A stretch of 9,784 nt of DNA from Opitutia bacterium UBA977 (GCA_002292345.1 DBBT01000085.1:1-9784), one strand, 5' to 3'; positions 1 through 7,287 are shown, counted from the stretch's first letter. Program-made: numbers and translations. Notes: a model not told the origin generated them from the sequence alone.

Positions 1-1766
1 AATACCACATCTAAATCACCCTGCCATGGGATATTTTTGGGATAAACAAGATCGCCGATTTTTTTCGAAATTTGCTCGGCGGTGTAACGATCATACAAAC
101 GCTTGACGTGGTTGACTTGCTCGACTGCTGGAAGATCCACTTGCTCCAAGCAATCGCGATAGACTTCCTTCAATAGCTCAGATTGGCCATCGTCTTTAAT
201 CAGTTGGACCGTCGCCTTAAATGCGATGAACTTACTGAGCTCCGACATATCGATGCCATAGCAATCAGGGTAGCGAATCTGTGGCGCAGTCGATGCGACA
301 ACGATCTTGCGCGGATTAGTGCGACTAAGAATCTTCAAAATTGACTCTTTCAGGGTGGTGCCGCGGACGATCGAATCGTCGATGCAGACAAGGCTATCAT
401 TGGGCTTAACGACCCCGTAAGTGATATCGTAAACGTGTGAGACGAGCTGCGCACGGCCCTCTTCTTGGGCAATGAAGGTGCGGAGCTTAACATCCTTATG
501 AGCAATTTTTTCGCCTCGTGGCCAGTTGCCCATGATCAATTTGTCGATCAGTTGCTCATCCAACGTACCTTCGGCATTTGCTTTAAGTAGAGCGTCCTTT
601 ACTTCCGTGCGACGATGTAAGCGCAGCGCATCGAGTAACCCATAGTACGCGGTCTCGGCGGTGTTAGGCACGAAGCTGAATACGCTGTTGGCAAAGTCAT
701 TATCGATACACTTAACTACCTGTTCCAACAATGCGCCACCGAGAGCCTTACGCTCGCGATAAATGTCAGCATCGTTGCCTCTAGAGAAATAGATACGCTC
801 AAACGAGCAAGGCGTGATCGGACGCTCTGCTGTGAAGCGATCTGAGTAGATCGTGCCGTCGGCCTTGATCACCATCGCGGTGCCAGGCTCGAGCTCGCAG
901 ACATTCTCGATCGGCTGATCAAAAATCGTCATCAATGCCACGCGCTCGGAGGCATATGCCACAACTTCATCATTCTGAAAATAGAAACATGGGCGGATGC
1001 CTTGCGGATCGCGCATCACAAACGAATCACCATTACCGATCATGCCAGCGATGGTATAGCCACCGTCCCAAGTTGCCGCAGCTTTTTTTAGGATTCTAAT
1101 GGGGTCGAGATCTTTGCTGATAATCTTAGGAATGAGCTTCCCTTCGACATTCTGATCGCGCATCTGGTGGTAAATCGCGTCGTGTGCTTCATCGAGATGG
1201 AAGCCGACGTCTTCCAGCACAGCCTGCGTATCGGTACCGAATATTGGGTGTTGGCCACGGTTGATCAGGTCGTTGTTGATGTCTTTCTCATTGGTAATGG
1301 TAAAATTACCAGCGAGCATCAGGTTCTTGGTCGGCCAGTTCGACTGGCGCACGAAGGGGTGACAATTCGACGATGAATACACGCCTGAAGTGCCGTAGCG
1401 CAAATGCCCGAGCAGCACTTCACCCGCATAATCGAAGTGTTTCTTAACCGTATCGGGAAATTCTGGGTGAATCACACCCGCATCGATCTTGCTCTGATAG
1501 TCCTTCAGTTGCCCTTGGAAAATACGCGACAACGGATTGGTCCTAATGCTACGCTCACGCGCCATGTACGCCTGCCCCGGATCAACATTAAGCTTCACAC
1601 AGCCGATACCCGCGCCGTCTTGGCCACGATTGTGCTGCTTCTCCATCAGGAGGAACAACTGGTTAAAGCCATACAGCGGTGTGCCGTATTTTTCTTGATA
1701 GTAAGCCAGTGGCTTGAGGAGACGGATCATTGCGATGCCGCATTCGTGCTTAAGAAAGTCGCTCAT
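1..1766 (-). CDS. purF: Amidophosphoribosyltransferase (glutamine PRPP amidotransferase), 3' end cut by window edge
   Basis: Catalyses the first committed step of de novo purine synthesis in the cytoplasm: PRPP plus glutamine gives phosphoribosylamine. The frame is open from the ATG at 1766 to the left edge (588 codons, no stop), so the C-terminus is missing. The N-terminal Ntn-type glutaminase domain begins MSDFLKHECGI. Cys9 is the expected nucleophile after removal of an eight-residue propeptide, as in other PurF proteins. RDPQGIRP (residues 252-259) and CSFERIYFSRGND (320-332) are family hallmarks. The PRPP loop VCIDDSIVRGTT lies at residues 460-471 with the acidic pair at 463-464. That is about 100 residues later than in the roughly 500-residue E. 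coli enzyme, as expected for the longer form I associate with Bacteroidota and Verrucomicrobiota. No Shine-Dalgarno motif precedes the start. It lies downstream of the cation transporter gene on the same strand and may be co-transcribed with it. Confidence 0.95.
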   Translation of the reverse strand, partial: MSDFLKHECGIAMIRLLKPLAYYQEKYGTPLYGFNQLFLLMEKQHNRGQDGAGIGCVKLNVDPGQAYMARERSIRTNPLSRIFQGQLKDYQSKIDAGVIHPEFPDTVKKHFDYAGEVLLGHLRYGTSGVYSSSNCHPFVRQSNWPTKNLMLAGNFTITNEKDINNDLINRGQHPIFGTDTQAVLEDVGFHLDEAHDAIYHQMRDQNVEGKLIPKIISKDLDPIRILKKAAATWDGGYTIAGMIGNGDSFVMRDPQGIRPCFYFQNDEVVAYASERVALMTIFDQPIENVCELEPGTAMVIKADGTIYSDRFTAERPITPCSFERIYFSRGNDADIYRERKALGGALLEQVVKCIDNDFANSVFSFVPNTAETAYYGLLDALRLHRRTEVKDALLKANAEGTLDEQLIDKLIMGNWPRGEKIAHKDVKLRTFIAQEEGRAQLVSHVYDITYGVVKPNDSLVCIDDSIVRGTTLKESILKILSRTNPRKIVVASTAPQIRYPDCYGIDMSELSKFIAFKATVQLIKDDGQSELLKEVYRDCLEQVDLPAVEQVNHVKRLYDRYTAEQISKKIGDLVYPKNIPWQGDLDVV

Positions 1767-1882
1767 AGATGGGAAAAGACAAGCGGAGGGTAAAAGGCTT
1801 TTTTCCGCCGTGGCGATGCTAACTTACAACTTTTTGCAATTCGCTGCTCAAGCCAGTCATAGAGAGGCACTTCGAGCGTCAT
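1763..1882 (-). CDS. Possible 39-residue ORF coupled to both neighbours
   Basis: This ORF is short and I recognise no family. It starts at the ATG whose last two bases are shared with the TGA stop of the cation transporter gene (ATGA at 1882-1879). It ends at a TGA overlapping the purF start codon (ATGA at 1766-1763). It therefore fills the whole gap between the two genes and could couple their translation. The product starts MTLEVPLYDWLEQRIAKSCK. Its first half could form an amphipathic helix. It is followed by a basic stretch (SPRRKK) and a hydrophobic tail ending FSHL. The overlaps are plain in the sequence, but a 40-codon ORF with such ends can arise by chance, especially because the second codon of purF begins with A. 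It may be a real small protein, a coupling peptide or nothing. Confidence 0.35.
   Translation of the reverse strand: MTLEVPLYDWLEQRIAKSCKLASPRRKKAFYPPLVFSHL
1783..1808 (-). promoter_or_regulatory. Weak hairpin just upstream of purF
   Basis: A 5-bp outer stem (GCGGA at 1808-1804 with TCCGC at 1787-1783, minus-strand reading) encloses an A4/T4 inner stem with a three-base loop and an asymmetric bulge. It lies 17 bases before the purF start codon and inside the small coupled ORF. It has no T-run on the minus strand directly after the stem, so it does not look like a terminator. It could modulate purF translation, but the pairing is modest and may be incidental. Confidence 0.2.
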
Positions 1883-2817
1883 GTCTTATCTGGATACAAC
1901 ACCACACCAGCATCGGAAATACCGCGCTTTAACAGATGCTCGGCATTTGCGGGTTCTACATGTACCAGCACCTTGGAAACTTCCGGATGTTGCTCACGTA
2001 GACGCAGCTTCACTTCCCGCGCGATTTGATGCCCCATCTCGACCGTGATCCTAGGGTCCACTTGCAGGTGAAGATCGATTTCATAAACGTCGCCGACCTG
2101 CCGCACCCTAAAGTCGTGATACGCAAGCGCACCGGGCGTCGGTAAAATATGTTCGCGTAAATCCTCGATCACTTCGCGCTCTGGTGCGGTGTCGAGCAGG
2201 TCTGAGCACGCCCGCAGAAAAATCTTCGCCGCCTCAAACACTAAATAACAGCCCAACACCAACGTGACCGCGCCATCCAAAAATGCCCAATCCGCGCCGC
2301 CAAGCCAAACGCCCAACAACGCCACCGCCACCCCGACCGATGAGATACTATCCATTCGGTGGTGCCATGCATTTGCCATCAACAAGTCCGAGTGCAAGCC
2401 TTTCGCCACCGCCCGCGTCCACCAAAACAGTGCCTCCTTAATCAGTATCGAAACAATCGCGACACAGGCCGCACTTCCCGCAACAGGTGCCACACGAACC
2501 CCCGAGCGAAAATCTAACAACGACGAAACCACCAACGAAATCGAAAAGAAGACCAAAATCCCGCCAATGAAGAATTTCGCCAAACTCACAAATTTGTGAT
2601 GCCCAAAGTGGTGATTCTCATCCTCTGGACGACGTGCCATTGATAGTCCTAACAGCACTGCAATATCGCTCAACAGGTCCAACAGACTATGCATACCATC
2701 AGCAATCAAAGCCTTCGAACCGAGCGACCATCCCGCCAGTGTCTTAATCAGCCCTAACAACAGATTCACCCATAAGCCAATCCATGTGATCCTCATACCA
2801 TCTTCTGATTTTCGCAT
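1879..2817 (-). CDS. Cation diffusion facilitator (CDF) family metal efflux transporter
   Basis: Predicted inner-membrane antiporter exporting a divalent metal, probably zinc, in exchange for protons. From the ATG at 2817 it is 312 residues, the usual length for the family. The membrane part (about residues 10-205) carries the metal-site signature HxxxD in the second helix (His43/Asp47, in ADGMHSLLD) and again in the fifth (His152/Asp156, in WHHRMD). The His-rich loop ENHHFGHHKF (residues 67-76) is also typical. A cytoplasmic dimerisation domain follows from about residue 210, with VGDVYEIDLHLQVD and VLVHVEP strands. The HD/HD pattern is the one associated with Zn-type CDFs, so zinc is an inference from family knowledge. 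A TTG at 2835 would add six residues, and a later ATG at 2796 is also possible. I prefer 2817 because it is the first ATG and keeps the full first helix. None of the three has a clear Shine-Dalgarno. The stop overlaps a small ORF leading into purF. Confidence 0.92.
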   Translation of the reverse strand: MRKSEDGMRITWIGLWVNLLLGLIKTLAGWSLGSKALIADGMHSLLDLLSDIAVLLGLSMARRPEDENHHFGHHKFVSLAKFFIGGILVFFSISLVVSSLLDFRSGVRVAPVAGSAACVAIVSILIKEALFWWTRAVAKGLHSDLLMANAWHHRMDSISSVGVAVALLGVWLGGADWAFLDGAVTLVLGCYLVFEAAKIFLRACSDLLDTAPEREVIEDLREHILPTPGALAYHDFRVRQVGDVYEIDLHLQVDPRITVEMGHQIAREVKLRLREQHPEVSKVLVHVEPANAEHLLKRGISDAGVVLYPDKT

Positions 2818-2919
2818 CGCACTGATTGCTATCAAAGTCGTTTCAAAATGTCGCGATTATTCCACCTCGCTACAAATAAACCTAATTTTCGGAAGTCGGC
2901 TTATGTTCTGTCTTAGAAA

Positions 2920-3068
2920 CCACGAATAGACACTAATTTGCACGAATTCAGAGCGTCGCCAATTTGGCGAAGAAGTAATCTCATGGACTGGGCTTTTAAT
3001 GCACAATTCCAACGATGCCTGAGTATAATGGTGGAAATATATTCGTGTGGGTTCGTGTCCATTAGTGG
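2920..3068. repeat. Imperfect inverted repeat with 28-bp arms
   Basis: The left arm is 2920-2947, beginning CCACGAATAGACACTAATTT. The right arm is 3041-3068, whose reverse complement begins CCACTAATGGACACGAACCC. By eye about 20 of 28 positions match, including both ends (CCAC and CACGAAT). The arms are separated by 93 bases. From memory, motifs of the type CCACGAATGGACACGAAT recur between genes in Verrucomicrobiota, Planctomycetota and related environmental genomes. That recollection is unverified here. The element could be a non-autonomous mobile repeat or a structured RNA-forming spacer. I see no target-site duplication and no transposase. Confidence 0.6.
2956..2970. repeat. Perfect 15-base palindrome inside the inverted repeat
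   Basis: The sequence TCGCCAA-T-TTGGCGA has 7-bp perfect arms around a single base. It lies between the arms of the larger repeat, nearer the left arm. It has the look of an operator half-site pair for a dimeric regulator, but no regulator gene is adjacent and it may simply belong to the repeat element. Confidence 0.4.
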
Positions 3069-3222
3069 CTCCAACTGCTCTTTTCAGGATAAAGCGTGAA
3101 AATATTGAAGCAATCATGGTAGGGACGATTGCCCCGCAGGAATAACGCACCCAATCGATTAATGAAACGCCACTATCTGATTGCCAGTAATCCAGTGAAC
3201 CACCAGAAATGTCGCCTTATTT

Positions 3223-3645
3223 GTGCCTACTCTTAGTAAAGAACCCTACGGTCTACGAGCGACTCTTGATCGCCTCGTCTATTTTCGTGACCCCGAGCGG
3301 CACGAAACTGATGCGCCGCACGCGTTTATCTACTTCATCACGATCGCCAATCTCTCTAATACCACGATCACTCTCAACGGACGTCGCTGGGTGATTCGGG
3401 GCGAAGATGGCCATCAAAACGTGTTTGAGGGCCAAGGCATTGTCGGTAAAGAGCCCACCCTAGCTCCCGGCGAATCATTCTCCTATAATAGCCATCACGC
3501 AGCGCAGGGCAACTGTAGCGCCAACGGCTCCTTTCACGGCATTGACAGCGCCGGCGAACCCATCCATGTCCGTATTCCACCTTTTGAAATGAGGGTGCCT
3601 CCTGAATCCCCACATGGACAGACAGAGATCGACCTCAAACAATAG
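3223..3645 (+). CDS. apaG: ApaG domain protein (DUF525 family)
   Basis: A 140-residue protein that is almost entirely one ApaG domain, an immunoglobulin-like beta-sandwich fold. Recognisable family segments in order are FIYFITIANLS (35-45), GRRWVIRG (53-60), EGQGIVGKEPTLAPGE (69-84), NGSFHG (101-106) and a C-terminal IPPFEMRVP (118-126). ApaG was linked genetically to cobalt/magnesium resistance in enterobacteria, but its biochemical role is not established, and the domain also occurs in eukaryotic proteins. The start chosen is GTG at 3223. An in-frame stop lies at 3196-3198 and no other ATG/GTG/TTG is available between, so the start is well constrained even though no Shine-Dalgarno motif is visible. 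The stop is 2 bp before the next gene, which implies one transcript with the beta-CASP nuclease. Confidence 0.88.
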   Translation: MPTLSKEPYGLRATLDRLVYFRDPERHETDAPHAFIYFITIANLSNTTITLNGRRWVIRGEDGHQNVFEGQGIVGKEPTLAPGESFSYNSHHAAQGNCSANGSFHGIDSAGEPIHVRIPPFEMRVPPESPHGQTEIDLKQ

Positions 3646-3647
3646 CC

Positions 3648-5006
3648 ATGAAACTTATCGACCTCAATCGCCTCGGCGGAATCGGAGCCAACTCCACCTA
3701 CGTCCAAATCGGCAGCTTCAATATCCTTATCGATGCCGGCCTCAATCCCAAAGAGCTCGGCTATCAAGCGATGCCCGACTTCGCGCCAATCGAAAACGTG
3801 GAAATGGATCTAATCATCCTCACCCACTGCCACCTCGATCATCTCGGCTCTCTGCCTGTCGCATCCGCGCATAATCCTGAGGCCCCCGTCATCACTTCGG
3901 TGCCAAATATCGAACTTGCGCCACGCATGCTGCGCAACTCGATCAACGTCATGAAAAGACAACGCGAAGAGCACGGCATCAGCGACTATCCTCTCTTTCT
4001 ACACCGTGACGTAGTAGAACTAAGCAAGCGACTCGTCGCTCAACGGTATGAACGCGGGGAGATCTACACCAAGGGTGACGATAAGATCGAGGTCATTCTA
4101 CACAGCTCTGGCCACGTTGCTGGTGCTGCATCGGTTGAACTCATCCACGCAGGCCGCCGAATCGTCTTTTCTGGTGATGTATTGTTCGAACATCAACGCA
4201 CACTCCCAGGCGCGAAGCTGCCAACTGGCGACATCGACTCGCTGATTCTAGAAACCACCCGCGGCGCCAAAGCCCGCGTCGACGGCGTGTCACGCAAGAG
4301 CGAAGTCGACCGTCTGATTGGGCAGATCGATACGATTCTTCAGCGCGGCGGCAGTTGCCTCATCCCAGTATTTGCACTCGGACGTATGCAAGAACTGTTC
4401 AAGATTATTTACGAAGCGCGTAATAGTAACCGCATCCCGAAGGCGCCGATCTACGCAGCTGGGCTGGGTATGGATATTTGCAATTATTTCCATAAGATCC
4501 ACGAACGCACCAAACTGATCGATTTCAGCTTCAAGATGATGGAGAAGCTCAACGTGCGCGCCCTCGACCCAAACATGCGCCCAGGTCGCGATCTCCCGCG
4601 CAAAGGCATTTACATAGTGAGCAGTGGTATGATGGTGCAACACACACCCTCCTACAAAGTCGCCGCCTCACTGCTCCCGCATGCCGACAACGGCCTATGC
4701 TTCGTCGGCTATTGCGATGGAGAGACTCCGGGCGGAAAACTCCTCGCTGAAAAAGACGCCGACAGTTTCTTTTTTGAGACCCTCGACTACCTCGCGCCGA
4801 TCCGCGCCTCGATTGATCAATTTGATCTCAGTGGTCACGCCGACCGCGAGCAACTTTCCGACTACGCCATTCAAAGCAAGGCTCGGTCGATCGTGCTCAC
4901 GCACGGCGATCCCGATGCCCGTACTTGGTTTGAGGAAACACTGAACGAACGCATGCCCAACAGCACAGTGCTCGATCCAGAACCTCTGGTCGAATATACA
5001 GTCTAG
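3648..5006 (+). CDS. Metallo-beta-lactamase/beta-CASP family RNA-processing nuclease
   Basis: A 452-residue protein of the type related to CPSF-73/Ysh1 and bacterial RNase J-like enzymes, expected to cut or trim RNA in the cytoplasm using two zinc ions. The metal motifs are complete: HCHLDH (His60, His62, Asp64, His65), SSGHVAG (His156) and FSGD (Asp177). The beta-CASP motifs follow: acidic motif A at Glu202 (LETTRG), motif B His397 (DLSGHAD) and motif C His419 (VLTHGD). SSGMM (325-329) and VGYCDGETPGGKL are also typical of this subgroup. No KH or other extra RNA-binding domain is present, and the length fits the stand-alone beta-CASP group. All catalytic residues are present, so it should be active. 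The exact substrate cannot be read from sequence. It is the second gene of a tight pair with apaG. Confidence 0.93.
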   Translation: MKLIDLNRLGGIGANSTYVQIGSFNILIDAGLNPKELGYQAMPDFAPIENVEMDLIILTHCHLDHLGSLPVASAHNPEAPVITSVPNIELAPRMLRNSINVMKRQREEHGISDYPLFLHRDVVELSKRLVAQRYERGEIYTKGDDKIEVILHSSGHVAGAASVELIHAGRRIVFSGDVLFEHQRTLPGAKLPTGDIDSLILETTRGAKARVDGVSRKSEVDRLIGQIDTILQRGGSCLIPVFALGRMQELFKIIYEARNSNRIPKAPIYAAGLGMDICNYFHKIHERTKLIDFSFKMMEKLNVRALDPNMRPGRDLPRKGIYIVSSGMMVQHTPSYKVAASLLPHADNGLCFVGYCDGETPGGKLLAEKDADSFFFETLDYLAPIRASIDQFDLSGHADREQLSDYAIQSKARSIVLTHGDPDARTWFEETLNERMPNSTVLDPEPLVEYTV

Positions 5007-5214
5007 CCCTTTTAGCGCTGAAAAAACCTGGTCCGTTTGCGGAGTCACCAAACCTAAATTGGAGCTAAAACCAAGCGGAGCATGAGATGCACCTGCCAGA
5101 TGATTTCTGAGCAATTACTGGACATCGAAAAGAGCAGTGGCAAAATCCCGCTCGATTGAATTATCTGCAGAACGAACAGCGCTGTGGATTTCCATTGACT
5201 TCCTAGAATCGTCT

Positions 5215-5228
5215 GCGCGTTATCGCGC
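5215..5228 (+). promoter_or_regulatory. Small GC-rich hairpin in the typA leader
   Basis: GCGCG and CGCGC form a 5-bp stem around TTAT. The segment GTTATC (5219-5224) is also complementary to GATAAC (5250-5255) in the loop of the following terminator-like hairpin, so the two could interact. This is pairing seen by eye and carries no proof of function. Confidence 0.25.
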
Positions 5229-5232
5229 GCTG

Positions 5233-5277
5233 AAAAACACCCCGCCGCAGATAACCACGGCGGGTTTTTCATTTTTT
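5233..5277 (+). terminator. Intrinsic terminator-like hairpin directly before typA
   Basis: The perfect 7-bp stem CCCGCCG (5241-5247) / CGGCGGG (5258-5264) has a ten-base loop. It is preceded by an A-run (5233-5237) and followed by TTTTTCATTTTTT (5265-5277). These are the marks of a rho-independent terminator. It ends only three bases before the typA start codon at 5281. It could end the apaG/beta-CASP transcript about 235-270 bases past its last stop codon. Any typA transcript starting upstream must read through it, so it may act as an attenuator. Confidence 0.75.
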
Positions 5278-5280
5278 CTC

Positions 5281-7116
5281 ATGAACGCTAAAAATATCCG
5301 TAATATCGCCATCATCGCACACGTTGATCATGGCAAGACCACACTCGTCGACTGCCTACTACAGCAGAGCGGCACCTACCGCGAAAACCAGCAAGTGCAA
5401 GAGCGCGCGATGGACTCGATGGATCTCGAACGCGAAAAAGGCATTACTATTAAGGCCAAGAACCTCGGAGTGAAATGGACCAACCCGAAAGACGGTGAAG
5501 AATACACCATCAATATCGTCGACACTCCAGGTCACGCCGACTTCGGTGCCGAAGTCGAACGTGTGATGAAAATGGTCGACGGTGTACTCTTACTAACTGA
5601 CGCCGTCGGTGGCCCCCAAGCACAGACACGCTGGGTCCTGCGCAAAGCACTCGATCAAGGCCTCAAAACAATTTGCGTCATCAACAAGGTCGACCGCGAT
5701 ACCTCTCGTCCTGAGTGGGTACACGACAAAGTGCTCGAACTTTTCCTCGACCTCGAAGCCGACGAAGACCAATTCAACGCCCCATTCCTCTATGCATCTG
5801 CTAAGATGGGCTTCGCCGACCGCGAAGTGGAAGGCCCACGCGAAAATATGATCGATCTGTTCGAGACCATCGTTGAGCGTATCCCGCCACCAGTCATTGA
5901 AGAAGGCGAATTCCGGATGCTCGCGAGTAACATCGATTGGGATAACTATGTCGGCCGTATGGCGATTGGTCGGGTTCTGTCTGGTGAGATCAAAGTTGGT
6001 CAAACAATTTACGCACTCCGCAAGGATGGCAAAAAAGACCGCGTTAAGGTCACTAAGATGAAGAGTTTCTCTGGCGCAGGTGATACCGACGACGTGACTG
6101 AAGCTGTTGCAGGCGATATTGTCGGCCTCGCAGGCTTCGACGATGTCGACATTGGCGATACACTTGCTGCCAATCCAGACGCAGAAGCCCTGCCTTTCGT
6201 TGAAATCGATCCTGCGACCGTGCAGATGGAGTTCTCCGTCAACAACGGCCCACTCGCTGGTAAAGATGGCAAGAAGGTCACTTCCCGCCAGATCCGTGAG
6301 CGCCTGATCCGCGAAACACAGTCCAACATCTCCATTAGCGTCGAAGACACTGACGACGGCACACGCTTCCTCGTCAACGCACGTGGCTCCATGCAGATTG
6401 CCGTACTCGTCGAGACCATGCGCCGCGAAGGTTTCGAGCTCCTCGTTTCCCGCCCGACCGTTCTTTACAAAACAGTCGACGGCAAGCAGCACGAGCCATT
6501 CGAGCAAGTTTGGGTCGAAGTACCCGAAGAGCAACTCGGTGGCGTCATGGAAAACCTCAGCAAGCGTAAAGGTAAGGTCACCAACATGGAGCACCACAAC
6601 TCCGGCGTAACCGTCGAAGCTGAAATCTCGACACGTGGTCTGATTGGTTTTGAGAGTGATCTTGTTACAATGACCAGTGGTCACGGCGTAATGAGCCACT
6701 CTTTCCTCGATTACCGGCCGTTCTGTGGCGAGATCGTCACACGCTTGACAGGAACACTCGTCAGCATGGAGCAAGGCAAGACAATGCCATACGCACTCGA
6801 AATGATTCAAAGCCGCGGAAAACTCCTAGTCGGTCCCGGCGAAGAAGTCTATGCTGGTATGATCGTCGGCGAAAACCCTCGCAAGGAAGACATGCCCGTC
6901 AACCCTGCCAAGGCCAAGCAGCTTGATAACATGCGCTCCTCTGGCACCGACAAGAGCATCCAGCTTTCGCCACCGCTCAAGTTCTCTCTTGAGCGCGCAA
7001 TCGAATACATCTCCCCTGATGAGCTCGTCGAAGTCACGCCTCAATTCCTGCGTATGCGTAAGCGCATCCTCGACGAAACCGTTCGTCGCAAGATGGCCAA
7101 AGCTGGCAAAAAATAA
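5281..7116 (+). CDS. typA: Translational GTPase TypA/BipA
   Basis: A ribosome-associated GTPase of the EF-G/LepA superfamily, involved in large-subunit assembly, growth at low temperature and stress responses in other bacteria. From the ATG at 5281 it is 611 residues, close to the roughly 607 of E. coli TypA. The GTPase motifs are intact: G1 AHVDHGKT (13-20), G2 within REKGITI (51-57), G3 DTPGH (81-85), G4 NKVD (135-138) and a G5-like SAK. The beta-barrel and EF-G-like domains follow, then the TypA-specific C-terminal domain (RGLIGF, TSGHGVMSH, RIPPPVIEEGEF earlier at the domain junction). The start is set by homology: MNAKNIRNIAIIAHVDHGKT is the canonical N-terminus. No Shine-Dalgarno is present, and a T-rich tract sits immediately upstream. 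The gene appears to be transcribed alone, bounded by a terminator-like hairpin before it and a strong terminator after it. Confidence 0.97.
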   Translation: MNAKNIRNIAIIAHVDHGKTTLVDCLLQQSGTYRENQQVQERAMDSMDLEREKGITIKAKNLGVKWTNPKDGEEYTINIVDTPGHADFGAEVERVMKMVDGVLLLTDAVGGPQAQTRWVLRKALDQGLKTICVINKVDRDTSRPEWVHDKVLELFLDLEADEDQFNAPFLYASAKMGFADREVEGPRENMIDLFETIVERIPPPVIEEGEFRMLASNIDWDNYVGRMAIGRVLSGEIKVGQTIYALRKDGKKDRVKVTKMKSFSGAGDTDDVTEAVAGDIVGLAGFDDVDIGDTLAANPDAEALPFVEIDPATVQMEFSVNNGPLAGKDGKKVTSRQIRERLIRETQSNISISVEDTDDGTRFLVNARGSMQIAVLVETMRREGFELLVSRPTVLYKTVDGKQHEPFEQVWVEVPEEQLGGVMENLSKRKGKVTNMEHHNSGVTVEAEISTRGLIGFESDLVTMTSGHGVMSHSFLDYRPFCGEIVTRLTGTLVSMEQGKTMPYALEMIQSRGKLLVGPGEEVYAGMIVGENPRKEDMPVNPAKAKQLDNMRSSGTDKSIQLSPPLKFSLERAIEYISPDELVEVTPQFLRMRKRILDETVRRKMAKAGKK

Positions 7117-7137
7117 CCGGCGCTAGCACTCATTTCC

Positions 7138-7174
7138 AAAGCCCTCGGAGACTATCAGTGCCGAGGGCTTTTTT
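7138..7174 (+). terminator. Rho-independent terminator after typA
   Basis: A perfect 11-bp stem, AAAGCCCTCGG (7138-7148) with CCGAGGGCTTT (7161-7171), around a 12-base loop and running into six T residues (7169-7174). It lies 22 bases beyond the typA stop and cleanly ends that transcript. Confidence 0.93.
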
Positions 7175-7202
7175 GTACCTTTGATCAGCACGTCAAGCGT
7201 GG

Positions 7203-7222
7203 CCTCCGTCGTGAGACGGGGG
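7203..7222 (+). other. Hairpin of unknown role upstream of the 115-residue gene
   Basis: CCTCCGTC (7203-7210) pairs with GACGGGGG (7215-7222) through eight pairs, one of them G-T, around a GTGA tetraloop. The downstream bases TTGTGTT are only partly T-rich, so it is a poor terminator. It lies about 100 bases before the next gene and could be a back-up terminator or part of an untranslated leader. Confidence 0.35.
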
Positions 7223-7287
7223 TTGTGTTAATCACGAACACCGACACCCAGCAATCAAACCACCTCAGCAGTCTTAGAAGGCGAATC

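Larger units (their letters stand above)
2818..3222. other. Divergent intergenic region between the CDF gene and apaG
   Basis: About 405 bases between divergent genes. It should hold the promoters for both directions, but I see no pair of good -35/-10 hexamers. It contains a long imperfect inverted repeat (2920-3068), a short perfect palindrome (2956-2970) and a stretch GTAGGGACGATTGCCCC (3119-3135) that resembles a family of short dispersed repeats. A 97-codon minus-strand open frame (3150-2857) runs through the repeat. It shows no domain and reads like translated non-coding DNA, so I do not call it a gene. Confidence 0.6.
5007..5280 (+). other. Intergenic region / typA leader
   Basis: 274 bases between the beta-CASP gene and typA. 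The typA frame happens to be open upstream to a GTG at 5137, but the extra 48 residues match nothing in TypA and run through a terminator-like hairpin, so I treat this as leader DNA. A TAGAAT hexamer (5204-5209) is a fair -10 match but lacks a good -35. TTGACT (5195-5200) is a fair -35 match but lacks a good -10. A 5-bp hairpin (GCGCG-TTAT-CGCGC, 5215-5228) precedes the terminator-like structure. Confidence 0.5.

Noticed and set aside
1167..1932. Plus-strand open frames antisense to purF
   Set aside because: The minus strand encodes a full-length, motif-rich PurF across this stretch; the plus-strand frames are by-products.
2264..2599. A 111-codon plus-strand open frame inside the CDF gene
   Set aside because: Shadow of the CDF coding sequence; low-complexity composition rich in Thr, Asn and Ala and no domain.
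2857..3150. A 97-codon minus-strand open frame in the divergent region
   Set aside because: It runs through both arms of the inverted repeat, has no recognisable domain and reads like translated repeat DNA.
5137..5280. A 48-residue in-frame N-terminal extension of TypA starting at GTG 5137
   Set aside because: The canonical TypA N-terminus begins at the ATG at 5281. The extension has no resemblance to the family and would translate a terminator-like hairpin.
5593..6810. A 405-codon open frame on the minus strand, antisense to typA
   Set aside because: It is fully inside typA, whose motifs are complete. The antisense protein shows no domain, is rich in Cys, His and acidic residues, and is the usual by-product of codon bias in the opposite frame.
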